Source of the DNA: Fusibacter sp963666805
Lineage (GTDB): Bacteria; Bacillota; Clostridia; Peptostreptococcales; Acidaminobacteraceae
NCBI GenBank assembly: GCA_963666805.2
Contig: CAXXWR010000007.1
Coordinates: 496,001 to 560,000, forward strand
DNA length: 64,000 nt
Reading direction: 5' to 3'
The position numbers were made by a program, and so were the translations under genes. The notes beneath the pieces were generated by a model. The model ran no database searches. It worked only from the letters and a program-made list of their open reading frames with translations, and had not been told where the DNA came from. Shown here piece after piece: positions 1 to 10,300 of the stretch (positions within the stretch are counted from its first letter, which is position 1; each line of letters starts with the position of its first letter).

Positions 1-1122
1 AAAATCAGTCGTTTACAATTACATCTCAAAGAAATGGATCTTGAAACTCGGATACTTTTTATGGCGCTCATTGCAGGTGGTGTTATTAGTCTTTTAAGTG
101 TTGCTATTAATATTATCCTCCAAATGTCACTCATTGTTATTTTAACGCCTCTTATCATGGCTTTCATTTATGCGGGGCTTATTTACTCCGTTTTTCACAA
201 TCCGAATAACCATTATGCAGGTTATATTGCCATTGTTGTGTCAACGCTCACTATTTTTCCAAGTTTATGGCTTAATAGTGGTGGACTCACGGGTTCAACA
301 CCTTATTACTATTTATTTATGGTCTTTTTAACAACCGTCGTTTTAAGAAAATTCAAATTCAGAGTGATTTTATTTTTACAATTCATCATTGCAAGTGCTC
401 TTATATTGATAGAAATCATCAAACCCAATACGATTAGCCCCTATCTTAGTTTTCAAGCTCACTTCATGGATATCTTCTTTGCTTTTGCTATTATAACTGT
501 CTTTATCTCTATTATGACTATCTATATCATGGATAATTATCACCGCTCGATTGAAGCACTTAAAAACACGAAGCAGGATCTTGAAAAAGCGAATAAAAAT
601 CTGGAATGGATTGCAACTACCGATGAATTGACTCGACTCTATAACCGCCGATTTGCAATGAATAAACTCTCTGAAATCATTGCCGAAGTCTCTCTTAACA
701 AGGTGAAAAGTTTTGGAGTTCTTATGTTAGATATTGATCATTTCAAGTTAATCAATGACAATTTTGGCCATTTAGCTGGGGATGATGTCCTCAAAAGGTT
801 CGGTCAAGTGCTCATTGACCATTGTGGAGATAGCCATCTACCAACGCGTATTGGCGGAGAAGAATTTTTAATCATTACCTACGTTCATCAATTTGAATCC
901 TTTCAAAAAATAGCAGAATCTATTAAAAAGGCTATTGATTTAACCGATTGGTCTGATATCCATCCCGACCTAAAAGTCACCATCAGTATTGGGGCTTATT
1001 ACATTAATCATGAAACCCCTCTTGAAGATAAGGGATTAGAACAAGTACTTAACCATGTTGACCATTCATTATATGCTGCCAAAAATAACGGCCGTAATCA
1101 AATTCATTATTTTAACTTATAA
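1..1122 (+). CDS. Membrane-bound diguanylate cyclase (GGDEF), 5' end outside window
   Basis: Makes cyclic di-GMP from two GTP at the inner face of the membrane. From the ATG at 34, about six hydrophobic helices fill residues 8-167, a short coiled linker (TKQDLEKANKNLEW) follows, then a GGDEF domain with the DELTRLYNRR start motif and an active-site GGEEF at residues 274-278. The usual RxxD inhibitory site just before GGEEF is absent, so product feedback may be missing. The frame is open to base 1 and no good ribosome binding site precedes the ATG at 34 (only aaagaa), so the true start is probably upstream of the window. The membrane part matches no sensor family I can name. It converges with the chemoreceptor gene across a shared terminator. 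Confidence 0.88.
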   Translation, partial: KISRLQLHLKEMDLETRILFMALIAGGVISLLSVAINIILQMSLIVILTPLIMAFIYAGLIYSVFHNPNNHYAGYIAIVVSTLTIFPSLWLNSGGLTGSTPYYYLFMVFLTTVVLRKFKFRVILFLQFIIASALILIEIIKPNTISPYLSFQAHFMDIFFAFAIITVFISIMTIYIMDNYHRSIEALKNTKQDLEKANKNLEWIATTDELTRLYNRRFAMNKLSEIIAEVSLNKVKSFGVLMLDIDHFKLINDNFGHLAGDDVLKRFGQVLIDHCGDSHLPTRIGGEEFLIITYVHQFESFQKIAESIKKAIDLTDWSDIHPDLKVTISIGAYYINHETPLEDKGLEQVLNHVDHSLYAAKNNGRNQIHYFNL

Positions 1123-1127
1123 AAATT

Positions 1128-1190
1128 AAAAGCCATTATTTTTTAAAATTGCCTTTTGAATTTGGCAATGATTAAAAAGTAATGGCTTTT
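1128..1190. terminator. Bidirectional terminator with nested hairpin
   Basis: An 11-bp perfect outer stem pairs AAAAGCCATTA (1128-1138) with TAATGGCTTTT (1180-1190). A second stem, ATTGCC (1148-1153) with GGCAAT (1164-1169), sits inside it. T-rich tracts lie on both sides, so it can end transcription of the two convergent genes that flank it. Confidence 0.8.
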
Positions 1191-1196
1191 GATTTT

Positions 1197-2054
1197 CTAT
1201 CTATAGCGTTGTGCAAAGGATTCTAGTTCATGTGCTGTTCTAGATAACGCTTTTAATCGCTCTAAAATACCTGAGATCAATTGCGCCTGATCTTGACTGA
1301 CTGTACCCGTTGTCTCGATAGACGCTGATATATCATTCACGGCATTATTCATAGAAACAATGTTGCTTCTAATATTTTTAACAGCTTCTTCTGATTGTGC
1401 TGCAAGTTTTCTCACTTCTTCTGCAACCACTGCAAAGCCACGACCTTGTTCCCCTGCTCTTGCTGCTTCTATAGAAGCATTTAAACCGAGCAAATTGGTT
1501 TGACTAGCGATACTATTAATAAAATCCAATATTTCATAGGTATGACTATTGTTTTTTTCAAGTTCACCTGCCAGTTCCATAGAACGTTTTCCTGAATTAG
1601 ATAAGGTTTCAGCTCCCACGGTGATTGCATTTAACTGATCGGCTACTTCTGATAATGATTGATTTAAATCATTAATACTGTACACTAATTTCTGATTGTC
1701 CTGTAAGTCAATTCCAGAACTCAAAGTTCCTATAATTTCTCCATTAATCCCATAAATCGGCGTGAAAATCGTTTTAATCGGTAAACCATATACTTCGGGT
1801 GGTACATCCGCATAAGTATCTTTATTCTTATTAATACACTCTGGAATGGTATCAATATCTGCAATAGGTTTTCCTTCAGGCAAATCCAATTCAAAAGTTT
1901 TTGCCTTATAATAGCCTAGATATTCAGTTAAATCTGTCAACCCAACCGCCATGTCTTCACGGACAATATGGTTGAGATAAGGTAAAACCAATTTGAAGGC
2001 CGCTAATATTTCCTCATTGGTTTTAAATTGGGGCAATCGGTCAGATGGTTTCAT
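1197..2054 (-). CDS. Soluble methyl-accepting chemotaxis protein (YfmS-like size)
   Basis: A cytoplasmic chemoreceptor that should control CheA kinase. Its 285 residues hold no membrane segment. The N-terminal ~115 residues form a small sensor-like domain (PIKTIFTPIYGINGEIIGTLSSGI resembles a PAS/Cache core strand pair). Residues ~150-285 are the coiled-coil signalling domain, with the hairpin tip around IASQTNLLGLNASIEAARAGEQGRGFA and the following EEVRKLAAQS. Size and layout recall the short soluble receptor YfmS of Bacillus subtilis. Start: ATG preceded by AAGGAGGG. It appears to be a single-gene unit. The ligand is unknown. Confidence 0.9.
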   Translation of the reverse strand: MKPSDRLPQFKTNEEILAAFKLVLPYLNHIVREDMAVGLTDLTEYLGYYKAKTFELDLPEGKPIADIDTIPECINKNKDTYADVPPEVYGLPIKTIFTPIYGINGEIIGTLSSGIDLQDNQKLVYSINDLNQSLSEVADQLNAITVGAETLSNSGKRSMELAGELEKNNSHTYEILDFINSIASQTNLLGLNASIEAARAGEQGRGFAVVAEEVRKLAAQSEEAVKNIRSNIVSMNNAVNDISASIETTGTVSQDQAQLISGILERLKALSRTAHELESFAQRYR

Positions 2055-2190
2055 AAGTCCCTCCTTGTAAATTCTATAGTTTATTTATATCCTGTAAATA
2101 AACTTTTAAGCTAAAAACATCGGCCTTTTATGTTTGATGTACATTTTACATCCCCAAACGCCTGTTTTTCTCACTCATCGCCTTCATATA

Positions 2191-2226
2191 AAAAAGATTG
2201 ATAACCCTAAGGCTATCAATCTTTTT
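2191..2226 (-). terminator. Intrinsic terminator downstream of GH3 gene
   Basis: A 13-bp stem of aaaaagattgata (2191-2203) with tatcaatcttttt (2214-2226) and a T tract on the minus strand. It lies just after the GH3 stop and before the chemoreceptor's own leader. Confidence 0.8.
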
Positions 2227-2244
2227 TTCATTTCATACTGACTC

Positions 2245-5124
2245 TTATTTTTTTAATTTTAAATATTTCTTTCTTACTATCAACCATTCAATTGCAAGAA
2301 GAATAAATAGTGCGATAACGTCTATAATAATTAATAGTATCTTCCATTTTGCAATTTGATTTTGCGTATTGCCCTCATAAACTCTACTATTTACTACTGT
2401 ATATAAGATATTATGCGTTGCATTTCTCATGGCTAATACCCCTGTTGCACTTTGTTGATCAACAATATGATTGGTTCCTGCTTCGATATTGGTAAGCATT
2501 AAATCTGAACCATTTCTAATGGCTTGATCTGCATTCATTGCACCACCAATAGCTAAAAAGTAATCTGTGATTACCATTCCTCTAAAGCCCCATTCATTTC
2601 TCAGTACATCTTGAAGTAAAGCACCACATCCCCCACTCCAGTAAGGTCCAATATAGTTATATGATGACATTACAGCTTTAGCTTGACCTTCTTTAACCGC
2701 CATTTCAAATGGTTTTAAATAGACCTCTCTAATGGCTTGTTCTGTACTCCACATGCTGTTTTTATACCATCTATCGGTCTCTTGGTCATTTAAAGCAAAA
2801 TGCTTGATATAAGCATATACACCGTGTTCTGCAGCACCTTTTACTTCGTTGGCTGCCATCTTACCTGCTAAGAATCCATCTTCTGAATAGTACTCAAAAT
2901 TTCTACCTGCAAATGCTGAACGGTGCATATTCATAGATGGTGCATACCAACCACTAATGTTCATTTCATCTGCCATTTTACCAATACATGAACCATATTC
3001 ATACGCTAACGGTTCACTAAAAGAACATGCTAGCATGACCATGGATGGCAATCCTATAGAACTCACACCTGTAAAGTTATTATAAATATCAACAGGTCCA
3101 TCACAATCTAAAGTTGACACTTTACCGATTGATGGAATCGCTTTGGTTTGGTAGCCACCAAGTGCAATCAAATCATCCATTTCTGAAATGGTCAACTGGT
3201 CTAACAAATCAGACCAAAGTGGATCTTCATAGGTTTTTCCTCTTAAATCACTCAAGACAACATTATTCTTTGCCCCTGTAACTGGCATTGAGTCATCAGC
3301 ATTATTATAATCACTTGGATTATAAGTTTGATTATCTAAATAGAGTGCTTTACTTTCTTGATTCATTTCTGTACTTGTTGGCTTTGCACAAGCAACCTCA
3401 TAATTTTCAAAAGCATTTTGACGAGATAAATAAGTCACATCACCTCTTGCAAAATCAAACTGATTTTCTGCTAATTCCGCATCAGAAGAACGTTTATTTC
3501 CTTCATTATAAGTTACTTTGCTTGGAACTGAATAGATTTCTTTATCAATGACATGATGTGAATCATCATTAAGAGAAATCACATAGTCACCCGCATCTAA
3601 AACATAAGCCTTTTCATTTTGATCATCATAAGACGCCATGTCTTCTTGATTAAAAGTAATTGTAACAGTGGTTTGTTGACCTGGATTAAGCAAATCTGTT
3701 TTGGCAAATCCAATTAGATTGGATGATGATTTTTCTATTCCGCCATTTTCATAAGGTGGATTATAATAAATTTCAACCACTTCTTTACCCGCAACTTGAC
3801 CTTGATTATCTACATTTACCGTTACTGTAATATTACCGTCATTATCTGTTTGCATATCCTCAATTGATTCTTTAAATTGTGTATAGCTTAAACCATATCC
3901 GAATGGATAGAGCACAGCTTGATCATAATCCAAAAATCCTTCTTCTGCCGCAGTTTCATAAAAACGATAACCCACATATATATTTTCTACATAATCGACG
4001 AATGACGGTTTTTTAATTGACTTTTCACCGGTCATAAAATCTGTAGTTTCAACTGCATAATCATCCATATTAGAATAATTAGTAATCTTAAAATTATTGA
4101 ATGAAGGTGTTTGAGTCAAATCTTTTACAAAAATATCACTGGTTTTTCCCGATGGATTGATTTGACCTGTTACAATTTCTCCAAGTGCCTTAAATCCTGT
4201 TTGTCCTGTACTTGGACACCATAATACCGATTCTATAGAGTCATAGTCATCACAGAATCCCAGTTCAAATACACTGGCACCATTATAGACAACAATTACT
4301 TTAGCATATGATTCAGCAACCATTTTGACCATATCTTCTTCACTTTTGCTGAGTTCTAAGTAATGTCTATCACTACCAAAATCCTCATAAGCATCTGAAT
4401 TATTAGTATAATTCACTTTTGAAAGATCCATTGGTAAATCTGCATTTTCACAACCTGTTCTAGAAATAACAACGATTGCTGTATCTGAAAATGCTTTTGC
4501 ATTCTCTAATAAATCGTTTGAATAAGAATCAACTGGTGGCTCTGGAAGTGTCCAGTCTTGACCAAACATTGTTACTTCTGGTCTATCGCTACGATAATTC
4601 TGATAAAAATCACTCAATTCTTGATTCGTTTGAATACCTGCATCTTTTAAGCCTTCTAGTAAAGTTATTTTAGGATATGCATCAGAAATACCGCCTGATC
4701 CACTTCCGCCATAGCAAGGATTAGTTGATGCCCATCCAAAAACATTCACCTTTGAATTGGAATCAAGTGGCAAGGCTTGTTGATCGTTTTTGAGTAAAAC
4801 AATGCCTTCTTCGGCAACACGTACACCAAAGTCATTCGCTTGTTCAATAGATTCTTGGCTAATATTGCCTTCTCCTGTTGCTAGGTCAATTAAGGTAGAC
4901 ATAGGTCCTACAGTTATTAAATTGACAACAACGACCAATGCAAGAAAAATCGCTAAAATGGACTGCATTTTAACCATATAGCGTTTTGATAAGGTCATTT
5001 TTTTATTGAGACGTGAAAAGATTATGCCCCCAATTGCTAAAACCAATACAATTGCAAATCCAATCAGATGAGGTCTAATACTCCTTAAGACACTCATAAC
5101 ATCTTCCATGTTTACTTGTAACAT
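2245..5124 (-). CDS. Membrane-anchored GH3 glycosidase with reversed domain order
   Basis: Predicted extracellular beta-glycosidase (beta-glucosidase/xylosidase class) tethered at both ends. Two hydrophobic helices lie at ~19-38 and ~53-73 and one at ~927-950, followed by a basic tail. The GH3 alpha/beta sandwich domain (EEGIVLLKNDQQALPL, ~residue 108) comes first, then a Fn3-like domain (~435-540), and the TIM barrel lies at the C-terminal side (~640-900). Ordinary GH3 enzymes have the barrel first; the reversed order is known from ruminal enzymes such as Butyrivibrio and Ruminococcus beta-glucosidases. The likely nucleophile is Asp854 in GMVITDY. Start: ATG with AGGGGAGGAAGAAA before it. 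It is divergent from TCS1, so co-regulation is likely. Substrate not determinable. Confidence 0.88.
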   Translation of the reverse strand: MLQVNMEDVMSVLRSIRPHLIGFAIVLVLAIGGIIFSRLNKKMTLSKRYMVKMQSILAIFLALVVVVNLITVGPMSTLIDLATGEGNISQESIEQANDFGVRVAEEGIVLLKNDQQALPLDSNSKVNVFGWASTNPCYGGSGSGGISDAYPKITLLEGLKDAGIQTNQELSDFYQNYRSDRPEVTMFGQDWTLPEPPVDSYSNDLLENAKAFSDTAIVVISRTGCENADLPMDLSKVNYTNNSDAYEDFGSDRHYLELSKSEEDMVKMVAESYAKVIVVYNGASVFELGFCDDYDSIESVLWCPSTGQTGFKALGEIVTGQINPSGKTSDIFVKDLTQTPSFNNFKITNYSNMDDYAVETTDFMTGEKSIKKPSFVDYVENIYVGYRFYETAAEEGFLDYDQAVLYPFGYGLSYTQFKESIEDMQTDNDGNITVTVNVDNQGQVAGKEVVEIYYNPPYENGGIEKSSSNLIGFAKTDLLNPGQQTTVTITFNQEDMASYDDQNEKAYVLDAGDYVISLNDDSHHVIDKEIYSVPSKVTYNEGNKRSSDAELAENQFDFARGDVTYLSRQNAFENYEVACAKPTSTEMNQESKALYLDNQTYNPSDYNNADDSMPVTGAKNNVVLSDLRGKTYEDPLWSDLLDQLTISEMDDLIALGGYQTKAIPSIGKVSTLDCDGPVDIYNNFTGVSSIGLPSMVMLACSFSEPLAYEYGSCIGKMADEMNISGWYAPSMNMHRSAFAGRNFEYYSEDGFLAGKMAANEVKGAAEHGVYAYIKHFALNDQETDRWYKNSMWSTEQAIREVYLKPFEMAVKEGQAKAVMSSYNYIGPYWSGGCGALLQDVLRNEWGFRGMVITDYFLAIGGAMNADQAIRNGSDLMLTNIEAGTNHIVDQQSATGVLAMRNATHNILYTVVNSRVYEGNTQNQIAKWKILLIIIDVIALFILLAIEWLIVRKKYLKLKK

Positions 5125-5211
5125 TTTCTTCCTCCCCTAAATTTAATCATCAACTTATACTGACATTGACTTTAATAGTTTATTAGAATACTAGAGAAGA
5201 CAAGCTCATTT

Positions 5212-5272
5212 GTCCTATATTGATATCAAAACGTCCTATATTGTATGCAATTTAGAACCTATAAGGTATAAT
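5212..5272 (+). promoter_or_regulatory. Direct-repeat LytTR-type operator and promoter of TCS1
   Basis: The 11-mer GTCCTATATTG occurs at 5212-5222 and 5233-5243, exactly 21 bp apart (two helical turns). A partial third copy (CCTATA) lies at 5258-5263. A good -10 box, TATAAT, is at 5267-5272, but no -35 box lies at the right distance, as expected for an activator-dependent promoter. LytTR regulators (AgrA, ComE) bind ~9-bp direct repeats with about this period. The site lies between the GH3 gene (minus) and the regulator gene (plus) and could serve both. Binding by this regulator is inferred. Confidence 0.6.
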
Positions 5273-5316
5273 ATTAGTGATGCAAAAAATAAGTCTTAAT
5301 TTTTTTGGGGGAGATT

Positions 5317-6024
5317 ATGATTAATATTGCTATAGTTGAAGATCAAAAAAAAGATGCTTTTCAACTCTTAAAATATATAAAAACCTATTTCGAACAGCTC
5401 AAGATAGATTATACCTATCAACATTTTCATGAAGCAACAACCTTTATAGAACAGTATAAATTCCAATACCAATTAATTTTCTTAGATATTGATCTGCCTG
5501 GTATCAATGGCATGTCTGCCGCCCACGAAATTAGAGCAATGGACTCCTTGGTATCTATTGTTTTTACAACGAACCTCTCACAGTATGCGATTAATGGCTA
5601 TGAAGTTGATGCCAGTGATTTTTTTGTTAAACCTATTCATTATGAATCCTTTAAATTAAAAATGTCAAAAGTCATTCATAACATTGGAGTCAATACAGAA
5701 AAAGACCTTACCCTAATCAGTAAAAAATCCATTCATCGTCTGATTATATCTGACATTTACTTTGTTGATGTTCACTCACATAAGTTAACTTTTCATACTA
5801 AATTTGATGTGATCAACACAAGAGGCAGTCTCAACGATATTGAAAAACAACTCAAGCCACATTATTTTTCAAGATGTAATCAAGGCTATTTAGTCAATCT
5901 CAAACATATCCAAAAAATTGAAGACAACATCGTCTACTTAGAAGGTCATGAACTGACCATTAGCCGACCTAAAAAGAAACAATTCATGGATGATTTCACC
6001 AATTATATTGGAGGAAAATGCTAA
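5317..6024 (+). CDS. LytTR-family response regulator (TCS1)
   Basis: DNA-binding response regulator of the AgrA/LytR type. Residues 1-120 are the receiver: acidic pair in IVEDQ, phospho-acceptor Asp57 in LIFLDIDLPG, switch Thr in VFTTN and Lys in FFVKPI. Residues ~135-235 are the LytTR DNA-binding domain, with the closing segment FSRCNQGYLVNLKHIQKI typical of the family. Start set at the ATG at 5317, preceded by GGGGGAGATT; a longer frame from a TTG at 5305 would place the ribosome binding site inside the gene. The stop overlaps the kinase start (TAATG), so the pair is translationally coupled. Confidence 0.9.
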   Translation: MINIAIVEDQKKDAFQLLKYIKTYFEQLKIDYTYQHFHEATTFIEQYKFQYQLIFLDIDLPGINGMSAAHEIRAMDSLVSIVFTTNLSQYAINGYEVDASDFFVKPIHYESFKLKMSKVIHNIGVNTEKDLTLISKKSIHRLIISDIYFVDVHSHKLTFHTKFDVINTRGSLNDIEKQLKPHYFSRCNQGYLVNLKHIQKIEDNIVYLEGHELTISRPKKKQFMDDFTNYIGGKC

Positions 6025-7283
6025 TGTATAATACACTTGGGCAGGGTATATTTTGCATAGAACTGATTATTTCAATAGGTGTGCTTTTAATTCATCAAAA
6101 AAAAAGACCACACGCCTTGGGTTATTTTTTTTCGCTACTTCTATTGACGACCATACTTCTCCTCTTTTGGAGAGTCCCTTGGAATCATCCTTTGATTTTC
6201 ATTAAATATATTGTGCTTTTTTTATCTGTTTTATGTGCTTTTTATCTCGCCATTGACTTGCCCTTTTGGCATCTTCTCTATTGGGGCATTAATGGTTTTA
6301 TAATTCAACATATTAATTACAGTATTGTGCTCATGTTAAGTTCTTTTCATGCCACTATTGGTCATTCTTTTGGCTTTTTAATTATTTTATATATTGTCTC
6401 TTCTCTTATTGAATATCATGTGGTGACACCAAAATCATATGATTTCTACACTCTAAAGGATAATTATAAAATGATTCTATTAATGAGCTTACTCGTTATT
6501 ACCATTACTGTGTTACTTAACTCTACTCGAGAAGTCTATTCAACTCACCTTGATCCTGTTTTAACCTTTATTACACCTATTTACTCTCTACTCAGTTGTT
6601 TCTTAGCACTGACTCTTCAATTGAACCTCATTGAACGCAAAAAAATTCTTTCTGAGAGAGAGGTTTTCAAGCAACTATGGTTGAATGATCAAAAACAGTA
6701 TGAATTATCTCATAAAAATTTAGAGCTCTTAAATATGTATTGTCATGACCTAAAACATTTTATCAATGCCAGTCATGACCAATCGCAATTCGTTGATTTT
6801 TCAAAGAAAGCAAGCCATTCACTTGATTTATACGAATCTAAAATCAATACCGGTAATCATGCTATTGATGTTATCCTAACTGAAAAAATACTTTACTGTA
6901 AAGAAAATGATATTGAACTCACTTGCATGGTTGATGGTCATTTGCTGCAATTTATAGATACAATTGATCTGTACTCTATTTTTGGCAATCTACTTACAAA
7001 TGCCATCGAGGCTGTCCTTCATAGTAGTGATGCAAAGCATCGGGTAATTGCCTTAGTGGTCAAAGACTATCTCAATTATGTCAAAATTCACGTTGAGAAC
7101 TACTACGAAGGCTCAATTACTTTTACCAATGGTTTACCTCTTAGCCAAAAACAACCCCATACACTCCATGGCTATGGTCTTAGAAGTGTTCAATATTTGA
7201 TTGAATCCTATAAAGGCCATTTATCCATTGATGTTTCAGACTCAATTTTTAATGTCAATATTATCATCCCCATACCAAAATAA
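6024..7283 (+). CDS. GHKL sensor histidine kinase, AgrC-like (TCS1)
   Basis: Partner kinase of the preceding LytTR regulator. About six membrane helices fill the first ~205 residues, followed by a short coiled region and the kinase core. The likely phospho-His is His241 in NMYCHDLKHFIN; the N box is GNLLTNAIEAV and the G box HGYGLRSVQYLIESYKGHL. This is the GHKL/HATPase type of AgrC and ComD, which usually read peptides, but no peptide precursor or AgrB-like processing gene is seen nearby. Start at 6024 gives 9 bases from GGAGG; the ATG at 6018 is only 3 bases from it. Confidence 0.87.
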   Translation: MYNTLGQGIFCIELIISIGVLLIHQKKRPHALGYFFSLLLLTTILLLFWRVPWNHPLIFIKYIVLFLSVLCAFYLAIDLPFWHLLYWGINGFIIQHINYSIVLMLSSFHATIGHSFGFLIILYIVSSLIEYHVVTPKSYDFYTLKDNYKMILLMSLLVITITVLLNSTREVYSTHLDPVLTFITPIYSLLSCFLALTLQLNLIERKKILSEREVFKQLWLNDQKQYELSHKNLELLNMYCHDLKHFINASHDQSQFVDFSKKASHSLDLYESKINTGNHAIDVILTEKILYCKENDIELTCMVDGHLLQFIDTIDLYSIFGNLLTNAIEAVLHSSDAKHRVIALVVKDYLNYVKIHVENYYEGSITFTNGLPLSQKQPHTLHGYGLRSVQYLIESYKGHLSIDVSDSIFNVNIIIPIPK

Positions 7284-7316
7284 ATCTCATACAGCGATTG
7301 CAATACCTTCTAATAA

Positions 7317-7352
7317 AAAGCCCCGATTGACTATAATGCCAATCGGGGCTTA
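7317..7352. terminator. Terminator between convergent genes
   Basis: A 12-bp GC-rich stem, AAGCCCCGATTG (7318-7329) with CAATCGGGGCTT (7340-7351). The minus strand has the better T tract (CTTTTTATTA), so it mainly ends the giant SLH gene transcript. It may also end TCS1. Confidence 0.8.
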
Positions 7353-7397
7353 ATTTGTAATCTTATTTGTCTTTAACGCTTTTCTTTACACCTTTTA

Positions 7398-10300
7398 TTA
7401 TTGAATTGTATCTCTAGACGTAAAATCATCTTTGATTGTGTAAGCATGTTTGACAGTGGCTTCAAGAATATCCTCATAGTACCACGCACCTTTTGGTACG
7501 TCTTTCCATGGATTTTCAAGTTCTAACTGTCCTTTTTCTCTTCCGAGAATTTTATTCATCACAACCACTACTTCTGCACGTGTTATTTTATCGTCTGGTC
7601 TAAAGGTTCCTTTGCCATCACCACTAAAAATTCCAGCATCTGCTACAAGTGCTATATCATTTGCTGCCCAGTGCCCTTGAGTATCCTTAAAGGCTGTCTT
7701 TCCTTTTCCTTCAAGACCCAAGTAATGACTCACTATCGTTGCAACCTCTGCACGCGTAATCGCGCGATTAGGTTGGAATTGGTTGTTAGCAACACCATTC
7801 ATTAGTTCCATTTCTTTCATTTTCATAATCGCTTGATAACCCCAATAATCTGAAGGAACATCAGTGAAATCATCTCTATCTCGTGTTTTTAAAGTTTCCT
7901 CATCCCCAATGATATTATTAAGGACCGCTGCCAGTTCAGCACGTGTCATTGACTGACTCGGTTTAAAAATACCATTTGAATAACCACTAAGATAAGGTAA
8001 GCGTTCGTCAACTTTAGAATCTTTTATCCCATCAATGCTCAAGAGGGTAAAGACGCTTAGCTTATTAACACTTACTTTAGCACCGTAAAGTGTCTTACCA
8101 TCCTTTTGACCAAGACTGACTACCTCTATAGGCAATAGTTCAGTGGTTCCATCATCATGTTCAACGTAAAGTTGAAGACTCTTGAGATAAGTCATCTGAG
8201 CATCATAGCCTTTTGGCAATTTGGCCAAATCAATTGGAATAACCACTTCTAAACTGGACTTAGAAAGTGCCGGAACATTGGATTCAATATGAACAGGTTG
8301 TCCCTCAACACTGTAACTTTTACCTTGAATTTGGCTCTTAATAGAATCATCTTCTGAAAGGTTCTTTTTAACCGTTTCAGTTGCCGATCTACTGCTTAAA
8401 GTCTCTACTTTTAAGACAACTTCTTGTCCCATTTGCCCTGATAAATCCTCTAAAGATTGTGCGAGCATATTAATAGATCCGTTTGTATTAGCAATTTGCA
8501 AATTGGCATCAGAGTTCTTCAATTTATCAATTGATGCTCTTGGAATATGAATATAAGTTTCATCTACATTTGAATCTTCAGGTAAATACAGTTTAACTGA
8601 TTTATTACTCTGATTTGTAAGTGCATTTGAAATCTTATTCGCTTCTTCCTCATTTAAGCGTATATCTCGAGTTGTTTTACCCGCTTTATCTTGACTCATT
8701 GTAACATCTAATTGACCGACCGTACGCCCATCAGCATTTTTTACAAGAGGTGTTTGGACACTTGGCACTGGAGGTGTAGCATTGCCACCACTATTACCAC
8801 CTGTATTGCCTCCCGTATGACCGCCTGAATGATTATTTGAACCATCATCATAGTCACCTTGAGTCGTTTCTGGATCTGGTAAATCTGAATAAATATCTTT
8901 ATAATCTGATGTTACTGTCATATATTGAGTAAAAGCATAAGGTGATTTAGCCTTTTCATCATTTCCTACATCTAAAAGGGTGTACGAAGCCTTAACAACT
9001 ATAGTCCCTGAATTATCAACTTTTAAAAGACCATTTTGATCAATTGAACCAATTGAATCCCCTTGAACAATTTCATAATTGATTTTTTCAGACTCAAGTG
9101 GCAAAGGATTTCCTTCTTCAGAGAGACCTTCTAGTTGAAGTTGATAACTCTCGCCCATTTCAACAACATTAGTTTTGACTGTTTTTTCAGTATAACCTAT
9201 CACTTCATCGCTTTCCGCAATTGACACACTCACAGTAGTCCCAGTAAATGGATTGATTATTTCTTCTGTTGTCATACTATAAATCGGCAACTGAACTGTC
9301 TGAGATTTTTCAGGTACATCTGAAGAAAGTTTGATACCTTTAACAGGTGCTAGATTCCTAATAACCTCTAAACGACTTACTGTTTCATTATCAAAATCAT
9401 CTTTGGCAATCATTTCAAGTTTTGTCTTGCTTGAAGTCAAATCAACAGGTACTTGAGCCGAGAAGAAGCCATCATCTCCTACTGTTACTGACGTTCCATT
9501 AACCGTTAATTGTGCCCCTTTTTCAGTTTTTCCTTCTACATTAACGACACTTGCTTCCTCAGAAACAATTTGATTATTCGTCGGTTCACTAATCATCAAT
9601 TCTGGTGCACGTGAATCCACATAGAAGGTTAGTGTATCGTAAGAGATATCCCCTTGTTCATTTTTAACAATTACATCAAGATAATTTAAACCTTCTGATA
9701 CTTTTTCAAGTGGAATCACTACATTATCAGATAAAACCTCTGAATTAAAGACATCTTTTTCATTTAGCTTAGCCGTTACAGTCACTGCTTGATCTGAAAC
9801 CACTTTCACTTTTGGATTTTTATCTGAACTTCCTAGTACATCAACCGTATCTGTAAATGCTTGTCCATTTTCATCTACTCCTTGATTCACAAGTGTTCGT
9901 GAGTAAACATGAGATGCATCTAAAGAAAGTGTCAAACTAGCAGGATTAGGTTCTGGCAAATCAACTACACTCGAATACGTTGTACTCCCTACGATATCGA
10001 GGGTCTCGTCTACTTTTTTAACCGGTGATACCCCCACTATATATGTTTTGCCCGTTTCTAACCCTGAAACGGTACTATTTTCAGGATGATCTGGGTCAAA
10101 GTTTTCATAAATACCGCCAATGAGCACTTCTCTCTTATCCCCATCAACTTCAGCTGTTCCAAAAGCATCAATCATGTTATTGTTGTCGTCATAGACTTCA
10201 ATATAATAAGATTTAACACTGTTTTGGTCATCCCATTTAACATCAAGATAGCCATTGCCATGAGGCACTACTGTCACATTTTTTACAGGATTAGGCATGT

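Noticed and set aside
2110..2160. GCCGATGT on the minus strand upstream of the chemoreceptor, resembling a sigma-28 -10 element
   Set aside because: No TAAA -35 element at 14-16 bases; the nearest is 20 bases away, so the match is not convincing.
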